Source: Agelas oroides (lineage: Eukaryota > Porifera > Demospongiae > Agelasida > Agelasidae). From it: DNA of 64,000 bases. Positions 1-11,212 of this stretch are shown piece after piece. The position numbers and the translations under genes are program-made. Numbering within the stretch: position 1 is the stretch's first letter; every line of letters starts with the position of its first letter. Below the pieces are notes generated by a model. It did no database searches, was not told the origin of the DNA, and saw only the letters and a list, made by a program, of their open reading frames with translations. The stretch lies in NCBI GenBank assembly GCA_949130485.1, contig OX422185.1, forward strand, positions 13,438,562 through 13,502,561, written 5' to 3'.

Positions 1-340
1 TCCCACGAGTGAAGACACATGATTTCATATACATAAGTTAGTTCCAGTGTTAGTACACAAACATAGTATGGGTTCATTTCATCACATGTAGCTGTGACAT
101 TACTGAGATCACAGACAGGGGGGAAAAATGTGGTCATGCATATGAATGGAGTGCTGACTGTGAGATAAGAGATGTTTACTAGCACCAGCCATGCTCACAG
201 CTAGTTCACACGCACACAGTGTGCAATCATGAGGTCACTAATCTAATGTAAGGGTCATCCTATGTAAGAGTCATAAGTAGATGCTGCTTTTGAAGAAGCA
301 GATCTCAAGCCTGTGCTGCAGTGTTGCCTTAGCAAATGTC
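1..340. other. Non-genic stretch
   Basis: I see no supportable gene, RNA or repeat here. The sequence is of mixed composition and leads into the decamer minisatellite. Confidence 0.5.
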
Positions 341-1012
341 TTAGAATGTCTCATGGTGTCTGATGGTGTCTCATGGTATCTCATGGCGTCTTATGGTGTC
401 TCATGGCATCTTATGGTGTGTCTCATGGTGTCTTATGGTGTCTCATAGTGTCTCATGGTGTCTCATAGTGTCTCATGGTATCTCATGGCGTCTTATGGTG
501 TCTCATGGCGTCTTATGGTGTCTCATGGTGTCTCATGGCGTCTTATGGTGTCTCATAGTGTCTCATGGTGTCTCATAGTGTCTCATGGTATCTCATGGCG
601 TCTTATGGTGTCTCATGGCGTCTTATGGTGTCTCATGGTGTCTCATGGCATCTTATGGTGTCTCATAGTGTCTCATGGTGTCTCATAGTGTCTCATGGTG
701 TCTCAATGTCTTATGGTGTCTCATAGTGTCTCATAGTGTCTCATAGTGTCTCATGGTGTCTCATGGTGTCTCAATGTCTCATGGTGTCTCATGGTGTCTC
801 AATGTCTCATGGTGTCTCATAATGTCTCATAATGTCTCAAGCTGTCTCATGGTGTCTCATAATGTCTCAAGCTGTCTCATGGTGTCTCATAATGTCTCAT
901 AGTGTCTCATGGTGTCTCATAATGTCTCATAGTGTCTCATGGTGTCTCATAATGTCTCGTAGTGTCTCATGGTGTCTCATAGTGTCTCATGGTGTCTCAT
1001 GGTGTCATCATA
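341..1012. repeat. Decamer minisatellite (TCTCATGGTG)n
   Basis: About 670 bp built from ten-base units close to TCTCATGGTG, with variants TCTCATAGTG, TCTCATAATG, TCTCAAGCTG and TCTTATGGTG. The first half alternates TCTCATGGCG and TCTTATGGTG, giving a 20-bp higher-order period; the second half shifts to AATG-type variants. All open frames across it encode a repeated VSHGVSW-type peptide, which is a by-product of a stop-free repeat and not a gene. Confidence 0.9.
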
Positions 1013-1280
1013 TCTCAGAGTTTATGCTATTAGTTCAAGTTATTAAATTAAGAAAATAATTCTTGATTTAGTTTTCCAACTTTTGCATATTTTTAGTTAG
1101 TTATAGTTTCAATTACCCCAAAACCCTCACTACAAGGCAGACAGTAATGCAGTAGCTAGTACACACATATCATATGAACCCATGCAGTTAAAACCAAGTG
1201 CACACATTTTCCAGGGTTTGGTAAAAAGCAAATGTGGACATGCAAATGTATATATGTATGCAGATTAACTGTGAAATAAT
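1013..1280. other. Non-genic stretch
   Basis: AT-rich sequence without a supportable feature. Confidence 0.4.
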
Positions 1281-1442
1281 ATATAATTATCACTATAGCA
1301 CAAAGCTATACCAGAAAATATCACGAGTTTGTTGCTGTCTGTATTGTTACGAGTGCGCAGCACAAGTAACAATGCCAATGGCAACAAATGAATGATATTT
1401 TTTCCGGTATAGCTTGGTACTATGGTGATAATGATTTTATTA
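1281..1442. mobile_element. Inverted-repeat MITE
   Basis: The ends are near-perfect inverted repeats of about 50 bp: ATTATCACTATAGCACAAAG at the left matches the complement of the right end, and both arms carry AGCTATACC followed by a GAAAA tract. The middle contains TGTATTGTTACGAGTGC. A diverged relative of the middle part (TTGTTACGAGTGTACAACAC) lies near 18,120-18,190. It has no coding capacity, as expected for a non-autonomous DNA transposon. Confidence 0.7.
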
Positions 1443-1793
1443 TACAAACCTTCGATTTCATTGCACGTTCAGACGCACGCATGTGACTTGTAGTACCTGA
1501 TACGTATTCTTGCGTGACTTGTAGTACTGATACGGATTCTCACGTGACTAGCACAAAATCTGTTTTTTTTATAAACTGCATGCAGCTGCAAGCCTTCCCC
1601 ATTGACTCCCATACATTAGCGTATGATAAAATCTATTTACTAGGCAAGCTGATAATATTTTCATAGAAGCTAATAGTAAACACGTGCAGTATGAAATCAT
1701 GCACCACAGACACAAGACTAAATACACAATTAGCTACTGCATTGTGCAAACATTGGCCACTGGTGTGGTATTGACTACAAAATGAACCCATGC
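1443..1793. other. Non-genic stretch
   Basis: No gene or repeat that I can support. A short local repeat of the phrase ACTTGTAGTAC..GATACG occurs near 1,485-1,530. Confidence 0.4.
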
Positions 1794-1872
1794 TAGTCTA
1801 TTATCAAGCCAGACCATCTCTCACCCTCCAGAAAAGTGAGGGTGAGGGATGGTCTGGCTTGATAATAGACTA
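1794..1872. mobile_element. 79-bp fold-back element (TAGTCTATTATCAAGCC type)
   Basis: A near-perfect hairpin with about 35-bp arms: TAGTCTATTATCAAGCCAGA at the left and its complement at the right, around a loop of about nine bases. The same terminal sequence bounds the larger copy at 61,136-61,365, so this is a transposable family and not a transcription terminator. Confidence 0.8.
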
Positions 1873-1988
1873 TAGCCCCATGCATGTGGGCAAAGCACAG
1901 ATAGAAACTCAAGTGTACATGCAGTTATTATATAAGAGTTTGGTAAAAGCAGCGGACAATGTAAGATTAAAAATCTATTTACTAAATT

Positions 1989-2303
1989 ACCATATAGCCA
2001 GAAATGTTGGTGGTCTATTTGGCGGTGGCGTCTCAGGTCCGTTTATCAATCTCTCACTTGAGGTACTTGGACAAAGCCATGAGTTAGCAAATTTATAAGA
2101 AATAAAACTAGCAGCGTGCTAGTGCCGAGCTAGCTACATATACAGCCGCATAGAGGGGCGCCAGACAAGGCCAAGAGCGCTACTGCATGCATTACGTCAT
2201 TACGTGTTGCGTGCAAAATAATATTGGCGGGATTAAATTTGGCGGTTTCAACTCTAACCACCAAACCGCTAAATTTAATTCCCCGTCAAATTTTCCGGCT
2301 ATA
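1989..2303. mobile_element. Probable MITE with ATAGCCRGAAA ends
   Basis: The outer ends ACCATATAGCCAGAAA and its near-complement TTTCCGGCTATACGGT face each other about 310 bp apart. An inner hairpin, GGCGGGATTAAATTTGGCGG against CCGCTAAATTTAATTCCCCG, sits at the right end around 2,225-2,290. No coding capacity. Confidence 0.5.
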
Positions 2304-2587
2304 CGGTGTGCAGTAATATTGTTCTAGAAGTCAATACAATAGCTGATAAAAAACATGCATAATTATGAAATCATAGACATAGTACAAGTGCTCACTGGCC
2401 CACAAGAGCAGTATTGACTGCGAGATACAAACTTGTTTACTAGTTAGCATTACTAATGCAGGAGCTAGTACAAACAGTCGACAATCATGTGCCTCACTCA
2501 CGGAATGTGCGGAAATCAATAGGGAAGCCTTGCAAATGCACTCATTTGTTGTCATTGACGTAGTTACAGATAGAACTCTGTAGCTTC

Positions 2588-2836
2588 ACACCCAGGCTCC
2601 TCCCCGTCTTTCTGCACAGGGAGGACTCTGGGTACGAGGGTGAGAACTCTGCACAAAACAGACACTAGAAATAACCTCATTCCCAGGCTTTCCCACTGTC
2701 CAGTTTTTGATCACTTACAATATGCAAAAAATGGAGGGGGAAGGCCTGGTTCATTTTATCATGTGAATAATATCAATGTCCACCTAGGTAAATTGGAGGG
2801 GGGAGGGATGTCGAACCAAAAGAGCATGTTGAGCAT
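2588..2836. mobile_element. Fold-back remnants (CCCAGGC family)
   Basis: A small hairpin at 2,590-2,638 (CCCAGGCTCCTCCCC against GGGAGGACTCTGGG) is followed from about 2,676 by one arm of the larger family A element seen complete at 16,200-16,614: CATTCCCAGGCTTTCCCACT, then TTTTTGATCACTT, GCAAAAAATGGAGGGGGAAG, then a CACCTAGGTAAATTG block. Only the left arm is preserved here. Confidence 0.6.
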
Positions 2837-3042
2837 TTAGTGCATGTGTGCTTTGTCTTAAACTTCAATTTGTCCACCCTGTGAACATTCATAAATCCAC
2901 AGACATGGCCTCAAAGTTGCGCTTTCAGTCGGGTCCCCCCTCCCCCCATGTCTATCTATTGACACCATCCATGCAGGTTTTCTCACTCAATTTGTGCATA
3001 CTGTAAGTGGGGTCTGGGAAGATAGACTATATTACATCTACA

Positions 3043-3151
3043 TAGTCTCGTTCCCAGACCCAAAACCAACCCCAGCGCATATTGCTTTCAGTATTGCGCG
3101 TGTGGGTAAGGAAGCGATATATGCGCCAGATGAGGTCTGGGAACGAGACTA
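3043..3151. mobile_element. Fold-back element, TAGTCTCGTTCCCAGACC ends
   Basis: A 109-bp inverted repeat: TAGTCTCGTTCCCAGACC at the left and its complement GGTCTGGGAACGAGACTA at the right, with a second inner paired block (GCGCATAT / ATATGCGC). It belongs to the same terminus group as the TAGCCTCGTTCCCAG elements. No clear target duplication remains. Confidence 0.75.
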
Positions 3152-3346
3152 ACAACTACTCTGAATAAAAATAAAAACAGACAGACACTAGACTTTGGGA
3201 CAATTTCCCCTAACTAAGATAAAAATCTGCTAATGTACTAACAGTTAATAACATACAGTACAAGTACCATATATACAAAATATTCTCGTTTGTTACCATG
3301 GTGAAGTGAGATCATAGAATATGTGATTGAATTAGCCAGTGATAGT

Positions 3347-3821
3347 AGTACTAGTAGTAGACACTCCGTCTATGAACTAGAGACTAAAAGCTGACCAACC
3401 AACCAGCTGAGCAGTTTTTTGCTTACAAGACAGGACAAGAGGGGCATCATATCCATGCTAAAATCTCTCCAAAAGCAGCTTCAGAGAAGGCACAAACAAC
3501 AGTGTCTGAAAATAGATACACTTCTCCGAAGATTGATGTTTTTCAGACGGCCATTTTATCGCTTCTAGCGCCAACAGGAAACAATAAGCGGGCATCATTT
3601 TTGGTACACCAGGTACTGCGTACCTCCGCTACAGTCTTGCGGTATCGCCGAATGTTTACGCAGTTTTCCCTCTGCGTTTGAGCGTCTGAATATACCTGTC
3701 ATCCGATAATTCCTAACTTACTCTAGTACTAGTAGTAGACACTTCGTCTATGAACTGTAGACTAAAAGCTGACCAACCAACCAGCTGAGCAGTTTTTTGC
3801 TTAAAAGACAGGACAAGAGGG
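3347..3821 (+). repeat. 97-bp direct repeats flanking a 281-bp spacer
   Basis: About 97 bp beginning AGTACTAGTAGTAGACAC and ending GACAGGACAAGAGGG occurs at 3,347-3,443 and again at 3,725-3,821 with only a few changes. Part of the unit (TTTTTGCTTATAAGACAGGA) recurs near 3,925-3,945. The arrangement could be a small LTR-like structure or a simple duplication; the spacer has no coding signal. Confidence 0.65.
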
Positions 3822-4042
3822 AGAAAGAACAGTGACCCCTAAACTACAAGTCACTAGGTGATTTGGGGGCATGTTTCCCCCTAGTCTTGACTGGTCCCAG
3901 ACCCAAAACCAACCTCAGCGAGGATTTTTGCTTATAAGACAGGACAGAGCATGTGTGTGTGTGCATGGAGGTTGGGGGTTGATTCAAGATGCAGTACATG
4001 TGACTGGTGGCATTAATAGATCCATGTCAAGATATAAGGGAA

Positions 4043-4045
<3 letters not shown>

Positions 4046-4099
<54 letters not shown>
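4046..4099. repeat. (CA)n microsatellite upstream of exon 1
   Basis: Uninterrupted CA dinucleotides of about 54 bp directly before a pyrimidine-rich stretch and CAG (TTCCACTCCCAG) that could be the 3' splice site of a 5'-UTR intron of the next gene. Confidence 0.9.
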
Positions 4100-4100
<1 letters not shown>

Positions 4101-4124
4101 CTTCCACTCCCAGATTAACTAGCC

Positions 4125-4503
4125 ATGTGCTTGCAGACACCTCAACAAGACGAGACAATCTCTGTCCAAACTTACACTAATGCGTTCGGAGTGACAACTG
4201 TCAAGATATCCTACGGACCAATCAGGTTTACTCTAATATCGACAACAAGACCGGTGATTCACCAATGGACGAATGACAGAGATGGAACATTTGTCATGAT
4301 AGACTACCACAGGCTCAAGCTGGTCTTTCGTTTCCTAGCAACAGGCCACATCCACCAACACTGTCCGTTTGAAGTCAGCAAAGATACACCTTATTCCATT
4401 CCAATACCAGAATCAGAATGGGGAAGACATAACAGGTCAGAACTGGTACTGGACTGGCGACCCCCACCACACGAAGTATACGAGGCACTTACTACAGGTG
4501 GGT

Positions 4504-4570
<67 letters not shown>

Positions 4571-5088
4571 AAGAGCCTCCCAAATTCTTAGGTAAATTGG
4601 TTTAGTATAATTATACCAGCAAGCACCTGCTGGTTTGCTATAATACATGACCAGTCGTTCTTTGCAATAGCTACAGCTGTCGTTGTGAATATTGTAAACT
4701 CTGTGCAGGATCTCACATTAAACTAAGAAACATATGAGTATTTGAGTAAACATCCCCTCATCCCTCCACACACACACACACACACACAGGTACATTACAA
4801 AGACGACTCGATAACACTCCACATCCGACACCTACTACTTTCCTCACTCCGACACAAGAGTCCCAGCCATGGGACCAAACCAAGTCCAAAGCAGTACTCC
4901 CTCCACTTAACGCTCACACACACGGACACACAACACAAATAAGCGAAGCACGAAGTGAACTTGACAACCCTCCATGCACGACACCCATCGTCATGGTTCC
5001 AAGACAAGAATCGCAACCTTGGGACGAAACAAAGTCAGAAGCGGTATTTCCTTCCGTAATGAAACTAACACGTCACTACAAGCATTAG
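4125..5088 (+). CDS. Unknown two-exon protein, paralog 1 (223 aa)
   Basis: I do not recognise this family. Exon 1 runs 4,125-4,497 and ends at ACAG|GTGGGT; exon 2 runs 4,790-5,088 after a CACACACAG acceptor, and both junctions are phase 1. Joined, they give 223 codons with no stop. Exon 1 contains TYTNAFGVTTVKI, a FRFLAT segment, and ends with the conserved IPIPESEWGRHNRSELVLDW and PPPHEVYE. Exon 2 is basic and Pro/Thr/Gln-rich and carries two 50-codon-spaced units, QESQPWDQTKSKAV and QESQPWDETKSEAV; a third decayed unit lies beyond the stop near 5,140. An in-frame TAA just upstream of ATG 4,125 supports that start. The intron holds a GATA microsatellite. A paralog at 20,758-21,495 keeps exon structure, phase and motifs, which is the main evidence that this is a gene. 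Function, localisation and expression are unknown. Confidence 0.6.
4501..4570. repeat. (GATA)n microsatellite in the intron
   Basis: About 17 GATA units start a few bases after the predicted 5' splice site of the unknown gene. The paralog has only two GATA units at the matching place, so the array expanded after the duplication. Confidence 0.9.
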
Positions 5089-5826
5089 AAAATACCACAA
5101 CCATTTACAAGTTACTACCCGACATCCATTGTCCTTATTCCAAGAAACCATCACGACCTTAAGACAAAAAAAAGTCAAAACTCCATGCCTTAGAAGCTAC
5201 CTCAAAAAGATACTACCCACGATAACTACGGTTAGAAGTCACAACGAAACTCACTGGTAACTATGGTAACTGTGTTACCATGGTTACCAGGATTACGAGT
5301 GGATACATTACATACCAATCAACAGACGCAGTAAGTAGCCATTTTTCACATGAACAGTTTATCACCAAGTGGTTTTTTAAGCACAAGATTAAAAATCCAT
5401 ACTGGATCACAAGTCGAAATTCAAATTGAATCACACGACACAAGTTATAGCCATAAAACTATATCAATTAATACAGTAATTTACAAATTTTTATAATACA
5501 ACATACATAGCAGGTTTAATATTGAAAACCGTGTACTGCTACCCAATTAATCATTCTTGTACGTTTGTGTTTAATATTTTCTTTCTATGTAAAACTTTCA
5601 GACACAATTGCACAACATTCTGTATACTGTCATACCCCATTATGATCAATGACCAATCAAATACTCTGAAAGTCTTGTTAGTACATGTATATGTGACAGT
5701 ACGTATGAAGAAAATATTCATAGTGCTGTATCGCTGAATTGAGAAGGAGGGGGGAGGGGCTAAAACACTTCATAGAATGGGCCATTCTCTACTTTTTGTG
5801 TTAGCCATCCAGGCACCCACCCACCC
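5089..5826 (+). other. Duplicated 3' flank of the unknown gene
   Basis: No gene is supported here. About 5,220-5,450 (GTGAAACTCATTGGTTACCATG-like text, then AAATTCAAATTGAATCAC) matches the flank of the second paralog at about 21,690-21,870. The duplicated block is therefore larger than the coding exons. Confidence 0.6.
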
Positions 5827-6283
5827 TGTCCTTCTGTCCTTGTCCCTCTGTCCCTGCTCTGTCCCTCTGTCTCTGTCTCTGTCCCTCTGTCTCTGTCTCT
5901 GTCCCTCTGTCCCTGTCCCTCTGTCTCTGTCTCTGTCCCTCTGTCTCTGTCTCTGTCCCTCTGTCCCTGTCTCTGTCCCTCTGTCCCTGTCCCTCTGTCC
6001 CTGTCCCTGTCCCTCTGTCTCTGTCTCTGTCCCTCTGTCTCTGTCCCTGTCCCTCTGTCCCTGTTCATTCCCTCTGTCCCTGTCCTTGTCCCTCTGTCCC
6101 TGTTCATTCCCTCTGTCCCTGTCCTTGTCCCTCTGTCCCTGTCCCTGTCCCTCTGTCCCTGTTCATGTCCCTCTGTCCCTGTTCATTCCCTCTGTCCCTG
6201 TCCTTGTCCCTCTGTCCCTGTTCATTCCCTCTGTCCCTGTCCTTGTCCCTCTGTCCCTGTCCCTGTCCCTCTGTCCCTGTTCA
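5827..6283. repeat. Polypyrimidine minisatellite (GTCCCTCTGTCTCT)n
   Basis: About 455 bp of GTCCCT / CTGTCC / CTGTCT hexamers with a 12-18-bp higher-order pattern, and a longer unit containing GTTCATTCCCTCTGTCCCTG repeated in the last third. One strand is nearly all pyrimidine, so it is stop-free in several frames; those frames are not genes. The purine strand could form triplex or slipped structures (inference). Confidence 0.9.
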
Positions 6284-6412
6284 TTGGAACGAGGGTGATC
6301 TTGTATATACACATGATAGCCTTGTTCCCAGGTCCTGTCCAAGCTCTGTATCACTTGCAGTATTGGAGAATTGTATATACACAAGATAATTTTATCAGTA
6401 TCTTAATTAACT

Positions 6413-7026
6413 CTTTACCCCCGACGCGCATGCGCAGAAATCAATCTCGTAGCCACGAGACAAGCTATTGAAAAATGGCGATTTTGTATCATGACGATTG
6501 ATAGCGTTATATCTTGTAAACTAGCTGAGTTCACAGGTTGATAGTTAGGCTTAGTTTAATCAAAAACTAACCTGCTTTACTCAGGAAGTAGTCATACGAG
6601 TTGATAGTGAAGTTCGACTAAGCCAGAACGGATGAAGAGCGGGTACTCGCTATCCATTGGAAATGACGGGAAATCCGTGGCCAAACTCCCAGCGAAGGTA
6701 CGTTTTCATTGTTGTTTAGATGATTAGCTAGAAACAATTCTGTAGAACCAGTTGTGCGTAGGATACAAGCTGTTCTGTGACAATGCTAGGTTCAACACGG
6801 TCGGCAGCCAAACTTCGAACGTGATTTCCGGGGAAAGTCCCTATGGGACACCCCGCCTAATTATGCTTCGATCGACTCCCTGTGGCTTATAATAACTATG
6901 TACTAATTCAAAAATGCGCAGCTGTGACGATAAATAGCCGGAAGCTAACTCGGGCGCATACGGGCGCTATCGGGTTTAAAGGTTGTCAAAATTCCGGGCG
7001 CATACGGGCGTTATCGGGGGTAAAGG
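6413..7026. mobile_element. Putative element with TTTACCCCCGA ends
   Basis: TTTACCCCCGA at the left and its exact complement TCGGGGGTAAA at the right lie 614 bp apart. The right end is itself a tandem duplication of a 54-base block with the core GGGCGCATACGGGCG. The interior has no open frame of note. Alternatively it is a regulatory or promoter-like GC-rich block; the matched ends favour a non-autonomous transposon. Confidence 0.4.
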
Positions 7027-8007
7027 CTTTGTAATGAATATAATAACTACATCCAACCCACTCAGCAAAAGGCACATGCAGAGAATAGTGACTAGTGACA
7101 TCACAAATTGTGACAGAGGCCCCCAGGGGTCATGAATGTACATTGTTACCATGGCAACTAGATTGACCTATGTGACCTTTACATGTTGTACATGTGTTGG
7201 TGACATCACAAGTCAGGCAGCCCCCTATTAAAAATACATTATGCTATCATGGTGTGATAGTTAAATTTGTGATTAGTGGTGGTGGGCGGGTGGGTCGGGT
7301 GGTATGGGTGGGGGAATGCCAGCCTTCTTCTTAGTCTTGTTCCCAGCCAGAAGAACAGAAAGGAGGGTCTGGTAAACTGAAAGGTAGAAGTGTACACTGC
7401 GGAATGTTAGGAATCATAATTGCTGAACCTTCCCTACCCAGTAGATCTTCTGCTGAACCAGACATTAGCAGAATTAGCGTTCTAATCTTTCCTGCTCGGT
7501 GTTCACAGCTTTAATTCTAAAACGAAAGACGGCTCTCGTGCGGTTAGCATTTCTAATAAATGCACATCAGAATGCTAATCAAAAGCCAATCGGAAGTGCG
7601 CCTGCATACAAGGCGCAGTGTACACTTCCACCCCAGCCCATTTACCAGACCCTCCTTTTCGATTTTTCGAGGGTCTGGTTCCGAGACTAATGGAAAGAGG
7701 CATGGGGACAAGGGTAACTTTGCAAGATAGCTCTAGGCCATTCCCATCTCCAGTTTTTGATCACTTGCCGTATGCAAAAGGCTAAGATAGCTCCATGGCT
7801 GGATATTATCTTTGGGGAAAAACAGGGCTTTGTAATGAATAATGTTGCAAAAGGCCCATGCAGAGAAAAGTGACTAGTGACATTACAGGTTGTTAATCAT
7901 GACAGAGGCCCCCCAGGGGTCATGAACTTACATTGTTACCATGGCAACTAGATTGACCCATGTGACCTTTATATGTTGTACATGTTGGTGACATCACAAG
8001 TCAGGCA
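7027..8007 (+). repeat. Direct repeats of about 190 bp (7,027-7,224 and 7,829-8,007)
   Basis: Both copies share GGGGTCATGAA, ACATTGTTACCATGGCAACT and GTGACATCACAAGTCAGGCA with about 90% identity. The spacer contains the family B MITE, so the duplication could be a repeat whose copies were separated by insertions, or two copies of one dispersed element. Confidence 0.7.
7332..7689. mobile_element. Family B MITE, copy 1
   Basis: Starts TAGTCTTGTTCCCAG and ends CGAGGGTCTGGTTCCGAGACTA. Inner inverted blocks are AGGAGGGTCTGGTAAA / TTTACCAGACCCTCCTTT and AGTGTACACT near both ends. A second copy at 24,357-24,729 is about 85-90% identical over its full length, which defines the family. The inner frame that reads through AFLINAHQNANQKPIGSAPAY is present in both copies but is bounded by inverted repeats and has no other support as a gene. 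Confidence 0.8.
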
Positions 8008-8060
8008 CTCACCTCATAGATGGGGTGATAGTAATAATTTGTGGTACATTTGATGCATAC

Positions 8061-8148
8061 TAGCCTCATTCCCAGACTCTCACACTGCCAGATTTTCAAT
8101 AATGAAAACAATGAAAGCATGGGACGTGAAAATCTGGGAACGAGGCTA
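8061..8148. mobile_element. 88-bp fold-back element
   Basis: TAGCCTCATTCCCAGA at the left pairs with TCTGGGAACGAGGCTA at the right around a short AT-rich loop. Same terminus group as the TAGCCTCGTTCCCAG elements; no target duplication can be seen. Confidence 0.75.
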
Positions 8149-8243
8149 GAAAAAGGGACTGCTGCAAGCAGAAACAACATCCCCATACTTTTACACCATC
8201 CCTATGTTTTGTGCCATCCTAGTCTCTGCCCAACCATGCATGC

Positions 8244-8447
8244 TAAGAACGGGTGGCTCGAGTAAGAGTGTGTAACTCCAATAGAAGCCTATAGTCTGGT
8301 CAAAATTATTGAACTGGACTAAAAATAGAACACCCGGCATGTGCTTAGCAGCAATGGCTTATGTCTACGCGCAGCTGGCAGTAAATTCCGACCAGTTTCA
8401 AAAATTTTACAGAGTTACACGCTCTTACTCAAGCCACCCGTTCTTAT
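8244..8447. mobile_element. Family C MITE, copy 1
   Basis: TAAGAACGGGTGGCTCGAGT at the left pairs with CTCAAGCCACCCGTTCTTA at the right, followed inwards by paired AAGAGTGTGTAACTCC / GAGTTACACGCTCTT blocks. Further copies are at 17,867-18,101 and 62,624-62,776, and share the inner phrase GGCTTATGTCTAC. Confidence 0.8.
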
Positions 8448-9120
8448 TAGCTTTGTGGCACTTATACTCCTGAGTGTCAGTTACTGTGTACAATATTCAA
8501 TAGTCTTAGACAAGAGCGCATAAGAGGAAGGGGAAGGGAAAGAGCGTTCAACTCTCAATGGCTGCTTTAGAACAGCAGAATCTCCTGCCTGTACTACAGA
8601 TAGAGCTTCCTGTGATACGCCCCGCCCACCCAGTGTGAAATATAATAGGGCGCTCTCTTTCTATAGCACAAAGGATGAATAAAAGCACATGCAAAGCAAA
8701 CTTCGAAATGTTTTCACTACTCGACTATTAGCACATGAGATTTTGGCTGTTTCACAAAACAACGAAGTTACTCTCTCTTTCCCTTCCACTCTTACGTGCT
8801 CGTGACTCCCACAGTAGTTGGCAAAATTTCCTTCGGCAACATTTCACTCACACTCTGGTAATCTTTGACAGAAGAAGACTACCAGTGTAATCAAAGTGGT
8901 GCAAATAAAGCGATTATGTACATACGTTACGCGGCGCACAGCGGTTACATGTACATAAGTATGTACGTTACGCGACGTGGGTCACGAATGGCGCACAGCG
9001 GCTACGGTACATGATACTGTGAAAGTCTATAAAACCTATCATTTTTTGGACTATGTGGCACTTTTCACTTGCTAGTTTAATGCATACTGTTACCATGGTG
9101 ATGGCTACTAAGTTCTATTA
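8448..9120. other. Non-genic stretch
   Basis: No gene supported. A short repeated phrase (TACGTTACGCGGCGCACAGCGG and a close variant with CACGAATGGCGCACAGCGGC) occurs twice between 8,920 and 9,005. Confidence 0.4.
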
Positions 9121-9714
9121 GATGATGCTACCAGAAACTTACAAACTGCTTTGAGCTAGTCACTCATAACCTCTTGATGATACTACCAGAAACTTACAAA
9201 CTGCTTTGAGCTAGCCACTCATAACCTCTTGATGATGCTACCAGAAACTTACAAACTGCTTTGAGCTAGCCACTATAACCTCTTGATGATGCTACCAGAA
9301 ACTTACAAACTGCTTTGAGCTAGCCACTCATAACCTCTTGATGATGCTACCAGAAACTTACAAACTGCTTTGAGCTAGCCACTCATAACCTCTTGATGAT
9401 ACTACCAGAAACTTACAAACTGCTTTGAGCTAGCCACTCATAACCTCTTGATGATGCTACCAGAAACTTACAAACTGCTTTGAGCTAGCCACTCATAACC
9501 TCTTGATGATACTACCAGAAACTTACAAACTGCTTTGAGCTAGCCACTCATAACCTCTTGATGATGCTACCAGAAACTTACAAACTGCTTTGAGCTAGCC
9601 ACTCATAACCTCTTGATGATACTACCAGAAACTTACAAACTGCTTTGAGCTAGCCACTCATAACCTCTTGATGATGCTACCAGAAACTTACAAACTGCTT
9701 TGAGCTAGCCACTC
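9121..9714 (+). repeat. 55-bp tandem satellite, about 11 copies
   Basis: The unit is GATGATGCTACCAGAAACTT, then ACAAACTGCTTTGAGCTAGC, then CACTCATAACCTCTT. Copies differ mainly at one base (GATGATGCTA or GATGATACTA). The last six copies alternate strictly between the two forms, so the array last grew as a 110-bp dimer. There are no unique spacers, so it is not CRISPR-like. Confidence 0.95.
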
Positions 9715-11200
9715 ACCCTAACCTCATCCTCACTACGCCCACCTATTTCTGGTCACAGCTCATTTACAACAGTGTTTGCAAACACGTCACTTGATATGTT
9801 TGGTCTGCCATACAAGTGCCTACTCAAATGACACTGTTTACAATAACAATGTCCCAAGGTAGGTGGATGCCATATATGGACTTATCCAAACAGTAGCAGG
9901 TGTTCGGGGTTTGCTTTGCGTCAGAAGAGTAGGTTATGCTTCAGGTTATGCTTCATTACACATGCCTGTCAATTCTGCATATATACTCATAGCCATCTCA
10001 AAGCAAAGCGCTGTATTGCTGGATCTGCTAAGAGCAGAGCTCAAATGTATTCACAGTCTACTAAATAAGTGCACTGAGCCCCACCCTTAACAAAAGTTTG
10101 ACAAAATAACACTTTGAAGGAGGTGATATACTTGAAATTTGCATTGGAGTTCTATTTGTGACTGCTACACCTATTGGTACACGCTTATGAGCCCCAGTTT
10201 AAGCACGGTAATGCACTTGAAATTTGCTATGGATTCCTATCCGGAACTGGTACATAAACTTATTAGTACTCACAAGGTAGCAATGACATAATCATACAGA
10301 CTGCCATGGTGATCAATGTTTACAAAAACATTTATTATTTGTTTGGAGGAAATTCACTCAACGGATACTGCCACGTGGATTGTAGGCGGACAGCTATGGT
10401 ATAGACAATATGTAACGCCTTATGTGAAGCAATAGCGGACAGACATCCGTATATAACGCCACAATTTGGAGTGCCAAGTAAGAGTACTTTCAACGGAGCG
10501 TAAGTACAGCGGGGCAGCTGGTGAGCTCCTTTCACACAAATACATGTAAGCATTGACTTACATTTCCACCAAAAATGTCCAAGGACCTCAGCTCATCGAA
10601 GCAAATAAACCTACCTCCTGGTACATCATAAGCTATCCTCCTATTGCTACACATCCTAACCCTATCCTCACTACACCCACCTATTCCTGGTCACAGCTCA
10701 TTTCTCATCACTGTGCGTGTAAACACGTCACTTGGTACGTTTAGTCTAACGTAAAAGCGCCTACTCAAATGACAACAACAACCAACAAAAATTCCTTAAC
10801 GTCCCAAGAGAGGTAGGTGGACGTCCATATAAGGACCTATCCAAATAATAGCTGAGATTGTTATGAGCGTTGTTTTACGCCAGAAGATGTGGGTGGTTCA
10901 GTTATGAATACATTATTATGTCTTGTTACACTTGTTGATAAATCTGTGGCCAAATGCTATCAACTGTATTCAATGACCACATGTGCTTATGTGTAGTATT
11001 TGTAGCAGTATTACCCTATGCCCAAAGTTTGCAATGGATTGCACATACTGGAACACACAAAGTAGCAATGACAGACTACCACAGTACCGTCTATCGTGAA
11101 TGTTTGCAGAAACACCCCTTGTTTGTTTGGAACACTCTTTCAGTGGATACTGCCACGTGGGTTCTAGATGAACAGCTATGGTATGGATAATATGTGCTAC
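9715..11200 (+). repeat. Tandem duplication of about 0.9 kb
   Basis: The first copy (about 9,715-10,410) and second (about 10,650-11,190) share CACCTATTTCTGGTCACAGCT, AAACACGTCACTTG, GCCTACTCAAATGACA and GATACTGCCACGTGG in the same order at roughly 80% identity. Short open frames are not conserved in phase between the copies, so I do not call a gene. It may be a decayed transposon or gene family member. Confidence 0.6.
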
Positions 11201-11212
11201 GTACTTCCAACG

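Noticed and set aside
341-1059. Open frames encoding VSHGVSW repeats
   Set aside because: They are translations of a ten-base minisatellite and have no non-repeat domain.
1794-1872. Strong hairpin as a transcription terminator
   Set aside because: The same sequence bounds another mobile copy at 61,136-61,365, so it is a fold-back element.
5760-6389. Long open frames on both strands rich in Ser/Leu/Cys/Pro or Arg/Asp/Gly
   Set aside because: They come from the CCCTGT hexamer repeat, which lacks stops in most frames.
9121-9714. CRISPR-like array of regularly spaced repeats
   Set aside because: The units are contiguous 55-mers with no unique spacers, and the genome is animal.
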